Shown here: piece after piece, positions 8,129 through 18,721 of the stretch
Numbering within the stretch: the first letter of the stretch is position 1
Layout of the letters: the number at the start of each line of letters is the position of its first letter
Source of the DNA: Haloarcula litorea
GTDB taxonomy: Archaea; Halobacteriota; Halobacteria; Halobacteriales; Haloarculaceae
Length of the DNA stretch: 64,000 bases
NCBI RefSeq assembly: GCF_029338195.1
Contig: NZ_CP119779.1
Span: 3,162,001-3,226,000 of the forward strand
Direction: 5' to 3'
Made by a program: the position numbers and the translations under genes
The notes under the pieces: model-generated
Told to the model about the DNA's origin: nothing
The model's database searches: none
Seen by the model: only the letters and a program-made list of their open reading frames with translations

Positions 8129-9040
8129 TCAGTCGATCCGTCGGACGCGAACGCGGTCACGGAGCGCTCCGACGTCGTCGAAGTCCGGGACGGCGGTGCC
8201 GGCCTGCTCGACCAGCCGCGAGGAGACGGCGACCCCGTTCTGCAGCGCCGTCGCGTCGTCGGTCCCGCGTTCCCACGCCGCCAGGACGCCCGACAGCAGG
8301 GCGTCGCCGGCACCGACGGTCCCGACCACGTCGACGTCCAGCGCCTCCGCGAACAGCAGTTCGTCGGCCGTCGCCAGCACCGCCCCGTCGCCGCCCAGCG
8401 ACGCCAGCACGCGGTCGAACCCCTGGCTCCGGAAGTCGGCGGCGGCACGGGCACAGCCCTCGACCGTCGACACGTCCGCACCCGTCGCCTCGGCCAGTTC
8501 TTCGCGGTTCGGTTTGCACAGCGCGTACTGCTCGTCGAGCGCTCGGAGCGCGTCGCCCTCCATATCGACGACGGTCGCCCAGTCCCCGGCGGCGGCGACG
8601 GCGTCGACGTCGGCGGTCGAGAGCCCCGGCGGGAGACTCCCACCGATCAGGACGCGGTCGGGGTCCCGCTCCCGGACCCGCTCGACGACCGCGTCGGCCG
8701 TCGAACCGTCGACGATCGGTCCGTCGTGGTTCAGCTTGTACTCCGTCCCCTCGGCCAGCGCAGTAGTGTTGAGTCGCGTGACACCGGCCACCTCGACGAA
8801 GGCCGTCTCGACGCCGTCGGCGGCCATATCGTCGCGGACGAACTGGCCGGTGAACCCGCCGACGATACCCGTGGCGACGCAGGGCGTCTCCAGCGCCGTC
8901 AGGAACTGCGCGACGTTGATGCCCTTGCCGCCCGCGTCGAACCGCGCGTCGCTGGCCCGCAGCACGTGATCGGCCGCCATCGGCTCGTCGAACTGGAGCG
9001 TCTGGTCGACAGCCGGATTGTACGTGACCGTGACGATCAT
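8129..9040 (-). CDS. pfkB: 1-phosphofructokinase (PfkB family)
   Basis: A 303-residue PfkB-family kinase predicted to convert fructose 1-phosphate to fructose 1,6-bisphosphate with ATP. It starts MIVTVTYNPAVDQTL (the 1-phosphofructokinase/tagatose kinase opening), has DAGGKGINVAQFLTAL (substrate loop), NREELAEATG (NxxE-type) and the anion-hole/catalytic motif VGAGDALLSG near residue 246. Its start overlaps the glpR stop by four bases, so the pair is co-transcribed, and the haloarchaeal glpR-pfkB pairing is well known. With the aldolase across the convergent junction it completes the lower part of the fructose 1-phosphate route. Confidence 0.92.
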   Translation of the reverse strand: MIVTVTYNPAVDQTLQFDEPMAADHVLRASDARFDAGGKGINVAQFLTALETPCVATGIVGGFTGQFVRDDMAADGVETAFVEVAGVTRLNTTALAEGTEYKLNHDGPIVDGSTADAVVERVRERDPDRVLIGGSLPPGLSTADVDAVAAAGDWATVVDMEGDALRALDEQYALCKPNREELAEATGADVSTVEGCARAAADFRSQGFDRVLASLGGDGAVLATADELLFAEALDVDVVGTVGAGDALLSGVLAAWERGTDDATALQNGVAVSSRLVEQAGTAVPDFDDVGALRDRVRVRRID

Positions 9041-9795
9041 GGGTCGACTCGCTCCACGACGACGTCGGCAGCCGCGAGCGCCTCCGCCAGTCCGTCGGAC
9101 GGGTCGCCGTCCGTGACGAGGACGTCCACGTCGCTCAGGTCGGCGAAGGTGACGAAGCTCCGCTCGTCGAACTTCGAGGCGTCGGCGACGAGGACGACCC
9201 GCGACGCCGCCTCGACCATCGCGCGCTTGATCGCGGCCTCCTCCTCGTTGGGGGTCGACAGGCCCGCCTCGGCGTCGAGCCCGTTGGTCCCGAGGAACAG
9301 GCGGTCGAAGTTCGTCCGGTCGAGGAACGTCTCTGCCGTCGGACCGACGAGCGCGCGGGTCCTGGCTCGGAGGGTCCCGCCGGTGAGTTTCACGTCCACC
9401 TCTCTGTCGGCCAGTTCCGTCGCCAGCGTCGGCATGTTCGTCACCGCCGCGTAGCCGCCCTCGGCCGCCCGAGCGACCTCGATCGTCGTCGTCCCGGCGT
9501 CGAAGAAGACGACCTCGCCGTCCCGGATCTCCTCGCTCGCGCGCTCGGCGATCGCCCGCTTCGCGTCGAAGTGTTCCACCTCGCGCTGGTCGTAGGACTG
9601 TTCGTTCCCGACCGACGACGCCGGTACGGCCCCGCCGTGGGACCGCTCGATGCGACCCGCCTCCGCCAGGTCCCGCAGGTCACGGCGGATGGTCGCCTTC
9701 GAGAAGTCGAGTTCCTCGGCCAGCGCCGCGACGGAACAGCCGTCCCGCTCGGTCACCAGCTCGACGATTGTCCGCTTTCGCTCGGCCGGGAGCAT
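9037..9795 (-). CDS. glpR: DeoR/GlpR-family transcriptional regulator
   Basis: A 252-residue repressor-type protein. The N-terminal DeoR winged helix (about residues 3-57, MLPAERKRTIVELV then FSKATIRRDLRDLAE, ending RSHGGAVP) precedes a sugar-phosphate-sensing domain (about 75-235) with the DAGTTTIEVAR and GTNGLDAEAGLST motifs of the family. In Haloferax the orthologue GlpR represses fructose and glucose kinase genes; here direct coupling to pfkB suggests autoregulation of the fructose module. The short upstream gap (9796-9857) contains an AT-rich stretch (minus-strand AGTTGTAAAACC) that may be the promoter. Confidence 0.92.
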   Translation of the reverse strand: MLPAERKRTIVELVTERDGCSVAALAEELDFSKATIRRDLRDLAEAGRIERSHGGAVPASSVGNEQSYDQREVEHFDAKRAIAERASEEIRDGEVVFFDAGTTTIEVARAAEGGYAAVTNMPTLATELADREVDVKLTGGTLRARTRALVGPTAETFLDRTNFDRLFLGTNGLDAEAGLSTPNEEEAAIKRAMVEAASRVVLVADASKFDERSFVTFADLSDVDVLVTDGDPSDGLAEALAAADVVVERVDP

Positions 9796-9857
9796 ACCCC
9801 GTGATCGTTTCGCTTCGGTTTTACAACTTTCTATCGGCCGATGCGCGTTCCTGTGCG

Positions 9858-10841
9858 CTACAGCCCGTCGACGACGGCGGCGGTGACCTCGTCGGTCCCG
9901 GCGTCGCCGCCGAGGTCGGGCGTCCGCGGGCCGTCCGCCAGGACCGCCTCGACGGCCGCGCGAACCCGGTCGCCCTCCTCGTCGTATCCGAGGTGGTCAA
10001 GCAGCATCGCCGCCGAGAGGATCATCGCCGAGGGGTTCGCGATCCCCTCGCCCGCGATGTCGGGCGCAGAGCCGTGGACCGGCTCGAACAGGGCGTTCTC
10101 CTCGCCGATGTTCGCGGAGGGCAGCAGGCCGAGGCCGCCGACCAGCCCCGCGGCGAGGTCCGAGAGCATATCGCCGGCGAGGTTCGGACAGACGACGACG
10201 CCGTACTCCTCGGGCGTCATCACGAGGTGCATCGCCAGCGCGTCCATCAGCGCGGTGTCGTACTCGGCACCCCGTTCGTCCGCGACGGCCTCTGCGGTGT
10301 CGAGGAACAGCCCGTCGGTCTCGCGCATCACGTTGGCCTTGTGTGCGATGGTGACGTCGTCGTAGCCGTTCTGCTTCGCGTAGCGGAAGCCGTACTCGGC
10401 GATCTCCCGGGAGGCGTCCTCGGTGACGACGCGGGTCAGCGTCCGGACGCCGTCGACGATCTCGTCCTCGATACCCGAGTAGACCCCCTCCGTGTTCTCG
10501 CGGATGAACACGATGTCGGTGTCGGGCTGGACGGCGTCGAGACCGGGGTACGACCGGGCCGGCCGGACGTTGGCGAACGAGCCGACGACCTCCCGCAGCG
10601 GGAGGATGACGTCGGCGGCCGTCTCGCCGGCCGCGCCGAACAGCGTCGCGTCTGCCTCGGCCGCCACCTCCCGCGTCTCTCGCGGCAGCGCCTCGCCGGT
10701 CTCGGCCTCCACCGCGTCGCCGGCGTCGGCCTCGACGAACTCGAAGTCGACCGTCTCCAGGGCCGCCAGTACCTCGACGGCGGCGGGCGTGACCTCCTGC
10801 CCGATGCCGTCGCCAGGGATGACCGCGATCTCGTGTGTCAT
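9858..10841 (-). CDS. leuB: 3-isopropylmalate dehydrogenase
   Basis: The 327-residue NAD-dependent decarboxylating dehydrogenase of leucine synthesis, oxidising 3-isopropylmalate to 2-ketoisocaproate. Motifs of the isocitrate/isopropylmalate dehydrogenase family are present: [12 protein letters not shown] at the N-terminus, [24 protein letters not shown], the metal-binding region (MDALAMHLV, then [16 protein letters not shown]) and the cofactor loop [13 protein letters not shown]. The length is at the short end of the family, typical for archaea. It is the last gene of the ilv-leu series; a 134-base gap (10842-10975) without a convincing ORF separates it from leuD, so it may have its own promoter or be a trailing operon member. 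Confidence 0.95.
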   Translation of the reverse strand: MTHEIAVIPGDGIGQEVTPAAVEVLAALETVDFEFVEADAGDAVEAETGEALPRETREVAAEADATLFGAAGETAADVILPLREVVGSFANVRPARSYPGLDAVQPDTDIVFIRENTEGVYSGIEDEIVDGVRTLTRVVTEDASREIAEYGFRYAKQNGYDDVTIAHKANVMRETDGLFLDTAEAVADERGAEYDTALMDALAMHLVMTPEEYGVVVCPNLAGDMLSDLAAGLVGGLGLLPSANIGEENALFEPVHGSAPDIAGEGIANPSAMILSAAMLLDHLGYDEEGDRVRAAVEAVLADGPRTPDLGGDAGTDEVTAAVVDGL

Positions 10842-10975
10842 ACCCGGCGAGAGACGGCCGGCCGGTGAAAGTGGTTCGGTTCCGCGCCGTCGAGCGAGCG
10901 AGTAGAAGGGCCACCGCGATCAGTCGACGGCGTCCGCGATCCGGCGCTCCCGTCGGAGAACGGAGCGTCCAGTCG

Positions 10976-11620
10976 TCAGTCGTCCGCCTCGACGTCCGAC
11001 CGGGTCCGGTCGAGGTACGGTAGCTGCGCCGCGGTCTCCTCGATGGCGTTCCGGTTGGCCTTCATCAGGGCCGTCGTGTCCCAGATGCCCTCGACGAGCG
11101 CCTGGCGCTGTGCGTCGTCGACGGAGACGGATATCTCGTTCCCGCCGTACCGGACTGTCTCGGCGGCCACGTCGACCTCGATGTTCCCGTCGGGGTTGTC
11201 GTCGACCCACTGCTGGAGCGCGTTGATGCTCTCGTGGTCGGCGGTCACCGTCGGGATGCCCAGGGCGAGGCAGTTGCCGGCGAAGATCTCGGCGAACCCC
11301 TCGCCGATGAGCGCGTCGATGCCCCAGCGCATCAGCGCCTGCGGGGCGTGCTCGCGGGAGGAGCCACAGCCGAAGTTGTCGTTGACCACCATCACGTTGG
11401 CGTCCTGGAACCGCTCCTCGTTCATCGGGTGGTCCTTCTGGTTGTCCTCGTCGTCGAACCGGAGGTCGAAGAAGGCGAACTCGCCCAGTCCGTCGAAGGT
11501 GACGACCTTCATGAACCGGGCCGGGATGATCTGGTCCGTGTCGATGTCGTTCCCGCGGATGGGGATGCCGGTCCCCTCGACGTAGTCGACCTCGGGGATC
11601 TCCTCGGTGGCGTCGCTCAC
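10976..11620 (-). CDS. leuD: 3-isopropylmalate dehydratase small subunit
   Basis: The 214-residue swivel-domain subunit that with LeuC isomerises 2- to 3-isopropylmalate. Visible are [21 protein letters not shown], then [15 protein letters not shown] (the swivel-loop motif) and [15 protein letters not shown]. The start is a GTG at 11620, inside the last codon of leuC (four-base overlap). A very strong Shine-Dalgarno, GGAGGTGA, sits seven bases before it within the leuC coding end, which explains efficient re-initiation at a non-ATG start. The acidic C-terminal tail ([11 protein letters not shown]) is haloarchaeal. Confidence 0.95.
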   Translation of the reverse strand: MSDATEEIPEVDYVEGTGIPIRGNDIDTDQIIPARFMKVVTFDGLGEFAFFDLRFDDEDNQKDHPMNEERFQDANVMVVNDNFGCGSSREHAPQALMRWGIDALIGEGFAEIFAGNCLALGIPTVTADHESINALQQWVDDNPDGNIEVDVAAETVRYGGNEISVSVDDAQRQALVEGIWDTTALMKANRNAIEETAAQLPYLDRTRSDVEADD

Positions 11621-13038
11621 GCCAAGGTCACCTCCTTCAGGTCGCGCACGTCGGAGACCTCGCCGGTGACGGCCGCGGCGGCCACCATCCGGGGGTTCAT
11701 CAGGACGGTGCGGCCGTCCTTCGAGCCCTGCCGCCCGACGAAGTTCCGGTTCGAGGACGAGGCACAGGCCTCGTCGCCCTCCAGCTGGTCCTCGTTCATC
11801 CCCAGACACATCGAACAGCCGGCGTTGCGCCACTCGAAGCCGGCCTCCTCGAAGACGTCCTTGAGCCCTTCCTCCTCGGCGGCGCGCTGGACGCGCTGGC
11901 TGCCGGGGACGACGAACGCGCGCACGTCGTCGTCGACCTGCCGGCCCTTCACGATGCGGGCCGCGCGGCGCAGGTCGGGCAGGCGGGCGTTGGTACAGGA
12001 CCCGAGGAAGGCGACGTCGATGTCGTAGCCCTCCATCGTCTCGCCGGGTTCGACGCGCATGTGCTCCTGTGCGCGTCGGGCGGTGTCCTGCTTGCCCTCC
12101 GGGAGGTCCTCCGGGGCCGGGATCGGGTCGTCGATGCCGATGCCCTGGCCGGGCGTGGTCCCCCACGTGACGACGGGATCGAGTTCGCTCGCGTCGATCT
12201 CGACGACGTCGTCGTACTCGGCGTCCTCGTCGCTCCGGATGGACTCCCAGTACGGCTTCAGTTCCTCGAACTTCTCGGGGTGCTCACGGAAGTAGTCGGT
12301 GTCCTGCAGCCACTCGAAGGTGGTCTCGTCGGGGTTGACGTAGCCCGCGCGAGCGCCGCCCTCGATGGACATGTTGCAGATCGACATCCGGCCCTCCATA
12401 CCCAGGTTCTCGATGGCCTCGCCGGCGTACTCGTAGACGTAGCCGACGCCGCCCTCGGTGCCCAGGCGGCGGATGATCTCGAGGATGACGTCTTTGGCCT
12501 CGACGCCCTCGCCGAGTTCGCCGTCGACCTGGATCTTCCGGACCTTCTGTTTCTCCATCGCGATGGTCTGGGTCGCCAGCACGTCCCGGATCTGGGAGGT
12601 CCCGATCCCGAACGCGAGCGCGCCGAACGCGCCGTGGGTCGAGGTGTGGCTGTCGCCACAGACGATGGTCTTGCCGGGCTGGGTGATCCCCTGCTCCGGG
12701 CCGATGACGTGGACGATGCCCTGGTCGCCCGTCGTCGGGTCGGAGAACTGGATGCCCGCGTCGCGGACGTTCTCCTCGAGCTCCGACATCATCCGCTCGG
12801 CGGCGTCGTCGGCGTAGGGCCGGTCCTGGTTCGCCGTCGGGACGATGTGGTCGACCGTGGCGTGGGTCAGGTCCGGCCGCGCGACCTCGAGGCCGCGCTC
12901 CTCGAGCATCCCGAACGCCTGCGGACTGGTGACCTCGTGGATGAGGTGCAGGCCGACGAACAGCTGGTCCTGCCCGTTGGGCAGCGTGGTGACTTTGTGC
13001 CGGTCCCACACCTTGTCGTACAGGGTGCCCTGACTCAT
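11617..13038 (-). CDS. leuC: 3-isopropylmalate dehydratase large subunit
   Basis: The 473-residue aconitase-family subunit that holds the 4Fe-4S cluster for the LeuCD isomerase. The opening [15 protein letters not shown], the [13 protein letters not shown] block, the [21 protein letters not shown] block (first cluster Cys) and the [13 protein letters not shown] and [13 protein letters not shown] blocks (second and third cluster Cys) are all present, so it should be active. Length is normal. Its start overlaps the stop of the small acidic gene by four bases, and its end overlaps leuD, so all three appear coupled. Confidence 0.96.
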   Translation of the reverse strand: MSQGTLYDKVWDRHKVTTLPNGQDQLFVGLHLIHEVTSPQAFGMLEERGLEVARPDLTHATVDHIVPTANQDRPYADDAAERMMSELEENVRDAGIQFSDPTTGDQGIVHVIGPEQGITQPGKTIVCGDSHTSTHGAFGALAFGIGTSQIRDVLATQTIAMEKQKVRKIQVDGELGEGVEAKDVILEIIRRLGTEGGVGYVYEYAGEAIENLGMEGRMSICNMSIEGGARAGYVNPDETTFEWLQDTDYFREHPEKFEELKPYWESIRSDEDAEYDDVVEIDASELDPVVTWGTTPGQGIGIDDPIPAPEDLPEGKQDTARRAQEHMRVEPGETMEGYDIDVAFLGSCTNARLPDLRRAARIVKGRQVDDDVRAFVVPGSQRVQRAAEEEGLKDVFEEAGFEWRNAGCSMCLGMNEDQLEGDEACASSSNRNFVGRQGSKDGRTVLMNPRMVAAAAVTGEVSDVRDLKEVTLA

Positions 13039-13274
13039 ACTGTCTCGTCCCGTCCCTCGGTACCGCGCTCGTAGGCGCGGTCGACGCCCTCGCCGGGCGA
13101 CTCGTGGTCGACGTCCTCCATCGTCTCGTCGGTCGGTTCCTCGGCCTCTCCGCCGTCGGCGGCCACGGCGGGGCCGCGCTGGAAGGGGTTGCCGAAGGTG
13201 TCGTTCGTGTGGGGGTGGGTGTGGTCGACCTCACCCATCGTCTCGCGGGTCTCGTTCGTGTCGTCGTCAGTCAT
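13035..13274 (-). CDS. Small acidic disordered protein inside the ilv-leu operon
   Basis: A 79-residue ORF fills the space between ilvC and leuC exactly: its ATG (13274) overlaps the ilvC stop by eight bases and its stop overlaps the leuC start by four. The product is extremely polar and acidic, His-rich near the start (DHTHPHTND) and without hydrophobic core, with a loosely repeated unit ([11 protein letters not shown] and [11 protein letters not shown]). No known domain is visible. The tight coupling implies it is really translated. It could be a metal-binding or regulatory small protein, or simply a coupling cistron that carries ribosomes to leuC. Function unknown. Confidence 0.75.
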   Translation of the reverse strand: MTDDDTNETRETMGEVDHTHPHTNDTFGNPFQRGPAVAADGGEAEEPTDETMEDVDHESPGEGVDRAYERGTEGRDETV

Positions 13275-14298
13275 CTGCGGGTGCTTCCTGTTCCTGTTGG
13301 TCGGCGTCCTCGCCCCACGCGAACAGCTCGCGCAGGCCCCCGCCGACCGCCTCGATCTGGTGGTTCTGTTCCGCGTCGCGGTACTGCTTGTACGCGGGCC
13401 GGTTCGCCTGGTTCTCGTTGATCCACTCGCGGGCGAACTCGCCGTTCTGGACCTCCTCGAGAATCCGCTCCATCCCCTCGCGGTCGATGACCTCCTCACC
13501 GCGGGTCAGACCGCCGTACTCCGCGGTGTCGGAGACGGAGTTCCACATCTCCATGTGCCCGCCCTCGTACATCAGGTCGACGATGAGCTTCAGCTCGTTC
13601 AGACACTCGAAGTAGGCCATCTCCGGCGCGTAGCCGGCGTCGACCAGCGTCTCGAAGCCGGCCTTGACCATCTCGGTGACCCCGCCACAGAGGACGGCCT
13701 GCTCGCCGAAGAGGTCGGTCTCGACCTCCTCCTTGAACGTGGTCTCGATGACGCCGGCGCGGGTGCAGCCGATGCCTTTCGCGTAGGCCAGCGACTCCTC
13801 GAAGGCGTCGCCGGTGGCGTCCTGGTAGACGGCCACGAGGCCGGGCGTCCCCTCGCCGCGCTCGTAGGTCCGGCGCACGAGGTGGCCCGGGGACTTCGGC
13901 GCGACCATCGTCACGTCGACGTCCTCGGGCGGTTCGATCTGCCCGTAGTGGATGTTGAACCCGTGGGCGAACTGCAGCGTGTCGCCGGCGTCGAGTTCGT
14001 CTTCGATGGCCTCGTAGACGGCCGGCTGGACGGTGTCGGGCACGAGCACGACCACGCGGTCGGCCTCGCTCGCGGCGTCGTCGGGCGTCGCGACGCGCAG
14101 GCCGGCCTCCTCGGCGGCGTCCCGCGAGGACGACCCCTCGCGGAGGCCCACGACCACGTCCACGCCGGAGTCGTGGAGGTTCAGCGCGTGGGCGTGGCCC
14201 TGGGACCCGTAGCCGAGCACGGCTACGGTCTCGTCGTCGAGTGTCGATACGTCGGCGTCGTCGTCGTAGTAGACCTCTGTGGTCAGTTCGTCAGTCAT
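13267..14298 (-). CDS. ilvC: Ketol-acid reductoisomerase
   Basis: The 343-residue class I enzyme that converts acetolactate to dihydroxyisovalerate with Mg and NADPH. The Rossmann motif [14 protein letters not shown] is near residue 30, the [12 protein letters not shown] block carries catalytic residues around 133, and the knotted C-terminal domain has [17 protein letters not shown] with its metal-binding Asp/Glu. The extra C-terminal tail (about residues 325-343) is acidic and Gln-rich. It starts eight bases before the end of ilvN, so the two are translationally coupled. Confidence 0.97.
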   Translation of the reverse strand: MTDELTTEVYYDDDADVSTLDDETVAVLGYGSQGHAHALNLHDSGVDVVVGLREGSSSRDAAEEAGLRVATPDDAASEADRVVVLVPDTVQPAVYEAIEDELDAGDTLQFAHGFNIHYGQIEPPEDVDVTMVAPKSPGHLVRRTYERGEGTPGLVAVYQDATGDAFEESLAYAKGIGCTRAGVIETTFKEEVETDLFGEQAVLCGGVTEMVKAGFETLVDAGYAPEMAYFECLNELKLIVDLMYEGGHMEMWNSVSDTAEYGGLTRGEEVIDREGMERILEEVQNGEFAREWINENQANRPAYKQYRDAEQNHQIEAVGGGLRELFAWGEDADQQEQEAPADD

Positions 14299-14890
14299 CG
14301 TTGTCCAGTGTGGTGGGGCCTCGTTCCAGCGCGGCGGCCCCGGTCCGCACGACCTCCCGCACGTCGAACTGCTGGAACGCGTCGACGGCGGCGTCGATCT
14401 TCTGCTTGCTGCCCGTGATCTCGACGGTCACGGAGTCGGTCGAGGCGTCGACGGCCTGTCCGCCGTACATCTCGGCGACGGCGTTGACGTCGTCGGGCTT
14501 CTCGCCGTCCACCTTGATGAGCGCGAGCTCCCGCCGGACCGCCGCCGGCTCCAGCTCCGTGACCTCGACGACGGGCACCAGCTTCCGCAGTTGCTTCTTC
14601 GCCTGTTCGATCCCGGGTTCCGGCTCCTCGATGAGGATCGTCATCCGGGCGGTGTCTTCGTCGTCCGTCGGTCCCACGGTGAGGCTTTCGATGTTGAACT
14701 GCCGGCGGCTGAACAGCCCCGACACCTCCGCGAGCACGCCGGGGCGGTGCTTGACCAGCGCCGACAGGACCGCCTGCCGCGGCTCGTGGGTCACTTCGGC
14801 CTCGGGGTCGACGCGGATCCCCTGGGAGTTGCGTCGGCCCTCGGGACGCATCCGTTCGTCGGGCGCGGGTCCGGGCATTCCTCCGGTCAT
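14291..14890 (-). CDS. ilvN: Acetolactate synthase small (regulatory) subunit
   Basis: The 199-residue regulatory subunit of acetolactate synthase, which confers valine feedback control on IlvB. An N-terminal ACT domain begins around residue 40 ([24 protein letters not shown] split as [12 protein letters not shown] and [12 protein letters not shown]), followed by a second ACT-like half ([18 protein letters not shown]). The first 35 residues ([20 protein letters not shown]) form a haloarchaeal extension. ATG 14890 lies two bases beyond the ilvB stop; an inner ATG at residue 14 is possible. It overlaps ilvC by eight bases at its end. Confidence 0.94.
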   Translation of the reverse strand: MTGGMPGPAPDERMRPEGRRNSQGIRVDPEAEVTHEPRQAVLSALVKHRPGVLAEVSGLFSRRQFNIESLTVGPTDDEDTARMTILIEEPEPGIEQAKKQLRKLVPVVEVTELEPAAVRRELALIKVDGEKPDDVNAVAEMYGGQAVDASTDSVTVEITGSKQKIDAAVDAFQQFDVREVVRTGAAALERGPTTLDNDD

Positions 14891-14892
14891 GG

Positions 14893-16652
<1,760 letters not shown>

Positions 16653-16656
<4 letters not shown>

Positions 16657-16703
16657 GCTGTCCCTCCGGTTCGTGGTCGATAGCGTGCGTGTGGTGTGTG
16701 CAT
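16653..16703 (-). CDS. Possible 16-residue upstream ORF before ilvB
   Basis: A short ORF (MHTPHARYRPRTGGTA) ends with a TGA that overlaps the ilvB ATG. It lies at the end of the long leader of the operon. It contains His and Arg but no Leu, Ile or Val, so it is not a classical branched-chain attenuator peptide. It might couple translation or be chance. No Shine-Dalgarno precedes it. Confidence 0.25.
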
Positions 16704-16981
16704 AGCTGGCGTCTCTGCTGGGTGGTAGATGGTCGGTACGGGTAGCGAGGAAAGAGGTGTGTGAGGGGCTATACCGCCCCTACAATACGCTCGTCGCGAA
16801 GGAGGAGCGCGCCGCTGGTCGCGGGTCGGACCCGGTCGCCAGCGCGCGCCGTCATCACGTCGATTCTCTGTCCGCCAGCCATAATAAACGTTCCGTGAGA
16901 GGGGCTGGCGAACCCGGGACGGCGTCGGCACTGCGCGCCGCTGCTGCCCGTTCGTCGCGACCGGAGGCGCGGACATAGGAC
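16657..16981 (-). promoter_or_regulatory. ilvB operon promoter and long 5' leader
   Basis: This 325-base gap between leuA and ilvB contains no convincing gene. On the minus strand a good archaeal TATA element (TTTATTAT, 16881-16888) stands about 225-230 bases before the ilvB ATG, predicting a leader of roughly 200 bases, which is long for a haloarchaeal mRNA. A second AT-tolerant stretch (minus-strand GTATTGTAGGGGCGGTATAG, around 16770-16790) lies within the leader. The length suggests post-transcriptional control, or a second unseen promoter nearer the gene. Confidence 0.5.
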
Positions 16982-18203
16982 CTACGCCCGGACCTCCTCG
17001 CTTTCCCGCTCGACGCCGACCTCCTCGGCGAACCGCTCCAGTTCGCTCATCGTGACCTGCTGTTTCTCCGCGCCGAACTCCTTGACGCGGCGGGTCACTT
17101 CCCGGACCTCGGCGTCGCTGGGGTCGTAGCCCGCGTCGACGAGCCGCTCCCGGACCGAGTGGGCACCGGTGTGCTTGCCCAGCACCAGCTCGCGCTCGGC
17201 CCCCACCATCTCCGGGGTCATGACCCCCGGCTCGAAGGTGTCGGAGTTCTCGATGACGCCGGCGGCGTGGATGCCGCTCTCGTGGGAGAAGGCGTTGCGG
17301 CCCACGACCGGCTTGTTCGCCGGCACCGGGATGTCGGACTTCTCCTCGACGATGCGTGACAGCTCCGTGATGCGCGTGGTGTCGACGCCGGTGTCGACGT
17401 CGTACAGCGACTCCAGCGACATCACGACCTCCTCGTAGGCCGCGTTACCGGCCCGCTCGCCGATGCCGTTGACCGACACCTGCGACTGGGCCGCGCCGGC
17501 CTCGTAGCCGGAGATGGCGTTGGCGGAGGCCAGCCCGAAGTCGTCGTGCGTGTGCACGTCGATGCCGGCCTCGGTCACCGAGTCGACCTTCGCGATCAGG
17601 TCGGCGAAGCGGCTCGGCGTCGCCACCCCGCAGGTGTCGGGGATGTTGATCCAGTCGGCCCCGGCCGCGGACGTGGCCTCGATGACCTCGACGAGGAAGT
17701 CCTCGTCCGTCCGGGTGGCGTCCATCGGCGAGAACATACACTCGGCCCCGGCCTCGACGATGCGCTCGACGGACTCGACCGCCGAGTCCAGCGCCTCCTG
17801 CCGGGTCGCGTGCATGGAATCCTGCAACTGTACGTCCGACGTCGAGACGAACGTGTGGACCATATCCACACCCGACTCCAGCGCCGCCTCGATGTCCTTC
17901 TCGACCACGCGTGCCAGCCCGCAGGTCGTCACCCGTGTGGACTCCGCGATGTCCCGCACCGCCTCGAACTCCGCGTCGGAGTTGACGGGGAAGCCGGCCT
18001 CGATGACGTGGGTCCCCATCTCGTCCAGCAGCGCGGCTATCTCGCGTTTGTCCTCGTAGTTGAACGACGTGCGCGGTGACTGCTCACCGTCTCGCAGCGT
18101 GGTGTCGAAAATGCGTGCGTCTGAGATCTCAGACGTGGAATCCAGTGTGCCCTGGAAGAACTCGATCCGCCGGGGTTCCCGACGTGCCCTCGTTGTTGGA
18201 CAT
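16982..18203 (-). CDS. leuA: 2-isopropylmalate synthase (or citramalate synthase) with apparent N-terminal frameshift
   Basis: DRE-TIM acyltransferase making 2-isopropylmalate, the first step to leucine. The frame open to the stop contains the active-site motif FDTTLRDGEQSPRTSF near 18080-18110 and the metal motif DVHTHDDFGLA, but between the upstream stop codon and that motif there is no ATG, GTG or TTG. An ATG at 18203 opens MSNNEGTSGT in the next frame. Removing one C from the CCCC run (GGGG on the plus strand at 18172-18175) joins the two into MSNNEGTSGTRRIEFFQGTL and so on, about 406 residues, the normal size. A TATA box 30 bases before ATG 18203 supports that start. The in-frame ATG at 18019 would give 345 residues and lose the catalytic motif. 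Real mutation or assembly error cannot be told apart here. Confidence 0.85.
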
Positions 18204-18230
18204 AAGCACCCGTATCTGGTCCCTTCCGGT

Positions 18231-18240
18231 ACTTATAGTT
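18231..18240 (-). promoter_or_regulatory. TATA box for leuA
   Basis: Minus-strand AACTATAAGT sits 28-37 bases before ATG 18203, the right spacing for a leaderless transcript. It supports the start upstream of the frameshift rather than the internal ATG 18019. Confidence 0.6.
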
Positions 18241-18347
18241 GTCCATCGGACAGAACATCACGAATGTTCGGGACGGACCGCCGGACGGACGACGCGCGTC
18301 AGACGGGAGGCCGAGGATTTTTGCCGTCGTGGCGTCTCTCCTGGCGT

Positions 18348-18650
18348 ATGAGCGACTTCGAGGGGCTCGACCTACAGGCCGTCGAGGACCAGATGGACCT
18401 CGACGACGACGGCGACGGGGGGAGCGACCGCGTGGTCCTGGGCGTGCTCGACGGCACCACCGACGACGACGAGTGGCTCTCGATCGTCGACGACGGGGGG
18501 GCGCTGGTCCTGAACGTCGACGGCGACCTGAACGAACTCGCCGCCGGGTTCGCCCGGCCGGTCAAGGAGGCCGGCGGCGAACTGATGCACTTCCGTGGCT
18601 TTCTCGTCGTGACGCCGCCGGGCGTCGACATCGACACCGACCGGCTCTGA
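18348..18650 (+). CDS. Haloarchaeal conserved protein (DUF5779-like)
   Basis: A 100-residue acidic protein starting MSDFEGLDLQAVEDQMD. It has an N-terminal helix, an Asp-rich stretch, then a beta-rich core (RVVLGVLDGTT, EWLSIVDDGGALVLNVDGD) and ends LVVTPPGVDIDTDRL. I recall a haloarchaeal family, DUF5779, with this look; that is memory, not a search. It is transcribed divergently from leuA with about 145 bases between. Function unknown. The ATG chosen begins the strong acidic pattern; the longer open frame upstream reads as non-protein. Confidence 0.75.
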   Translation: MSDFEGLDLQAVEDQMDLDDDGDGGSDRVVLGVLDGTTDDDEWLSIVDDGGALVLNVDGDLNELAAGFARPVKEAGGELMHFRGFLVVTPPGVDIDTDRL

Positions 18651-18721
18651 GCGGCTGCACGCGGTCAGGGCGACGGAGGGCGTGACGCCGACCGTCGCCC
18701 GACGAGTGTTCCGGCGACCGC

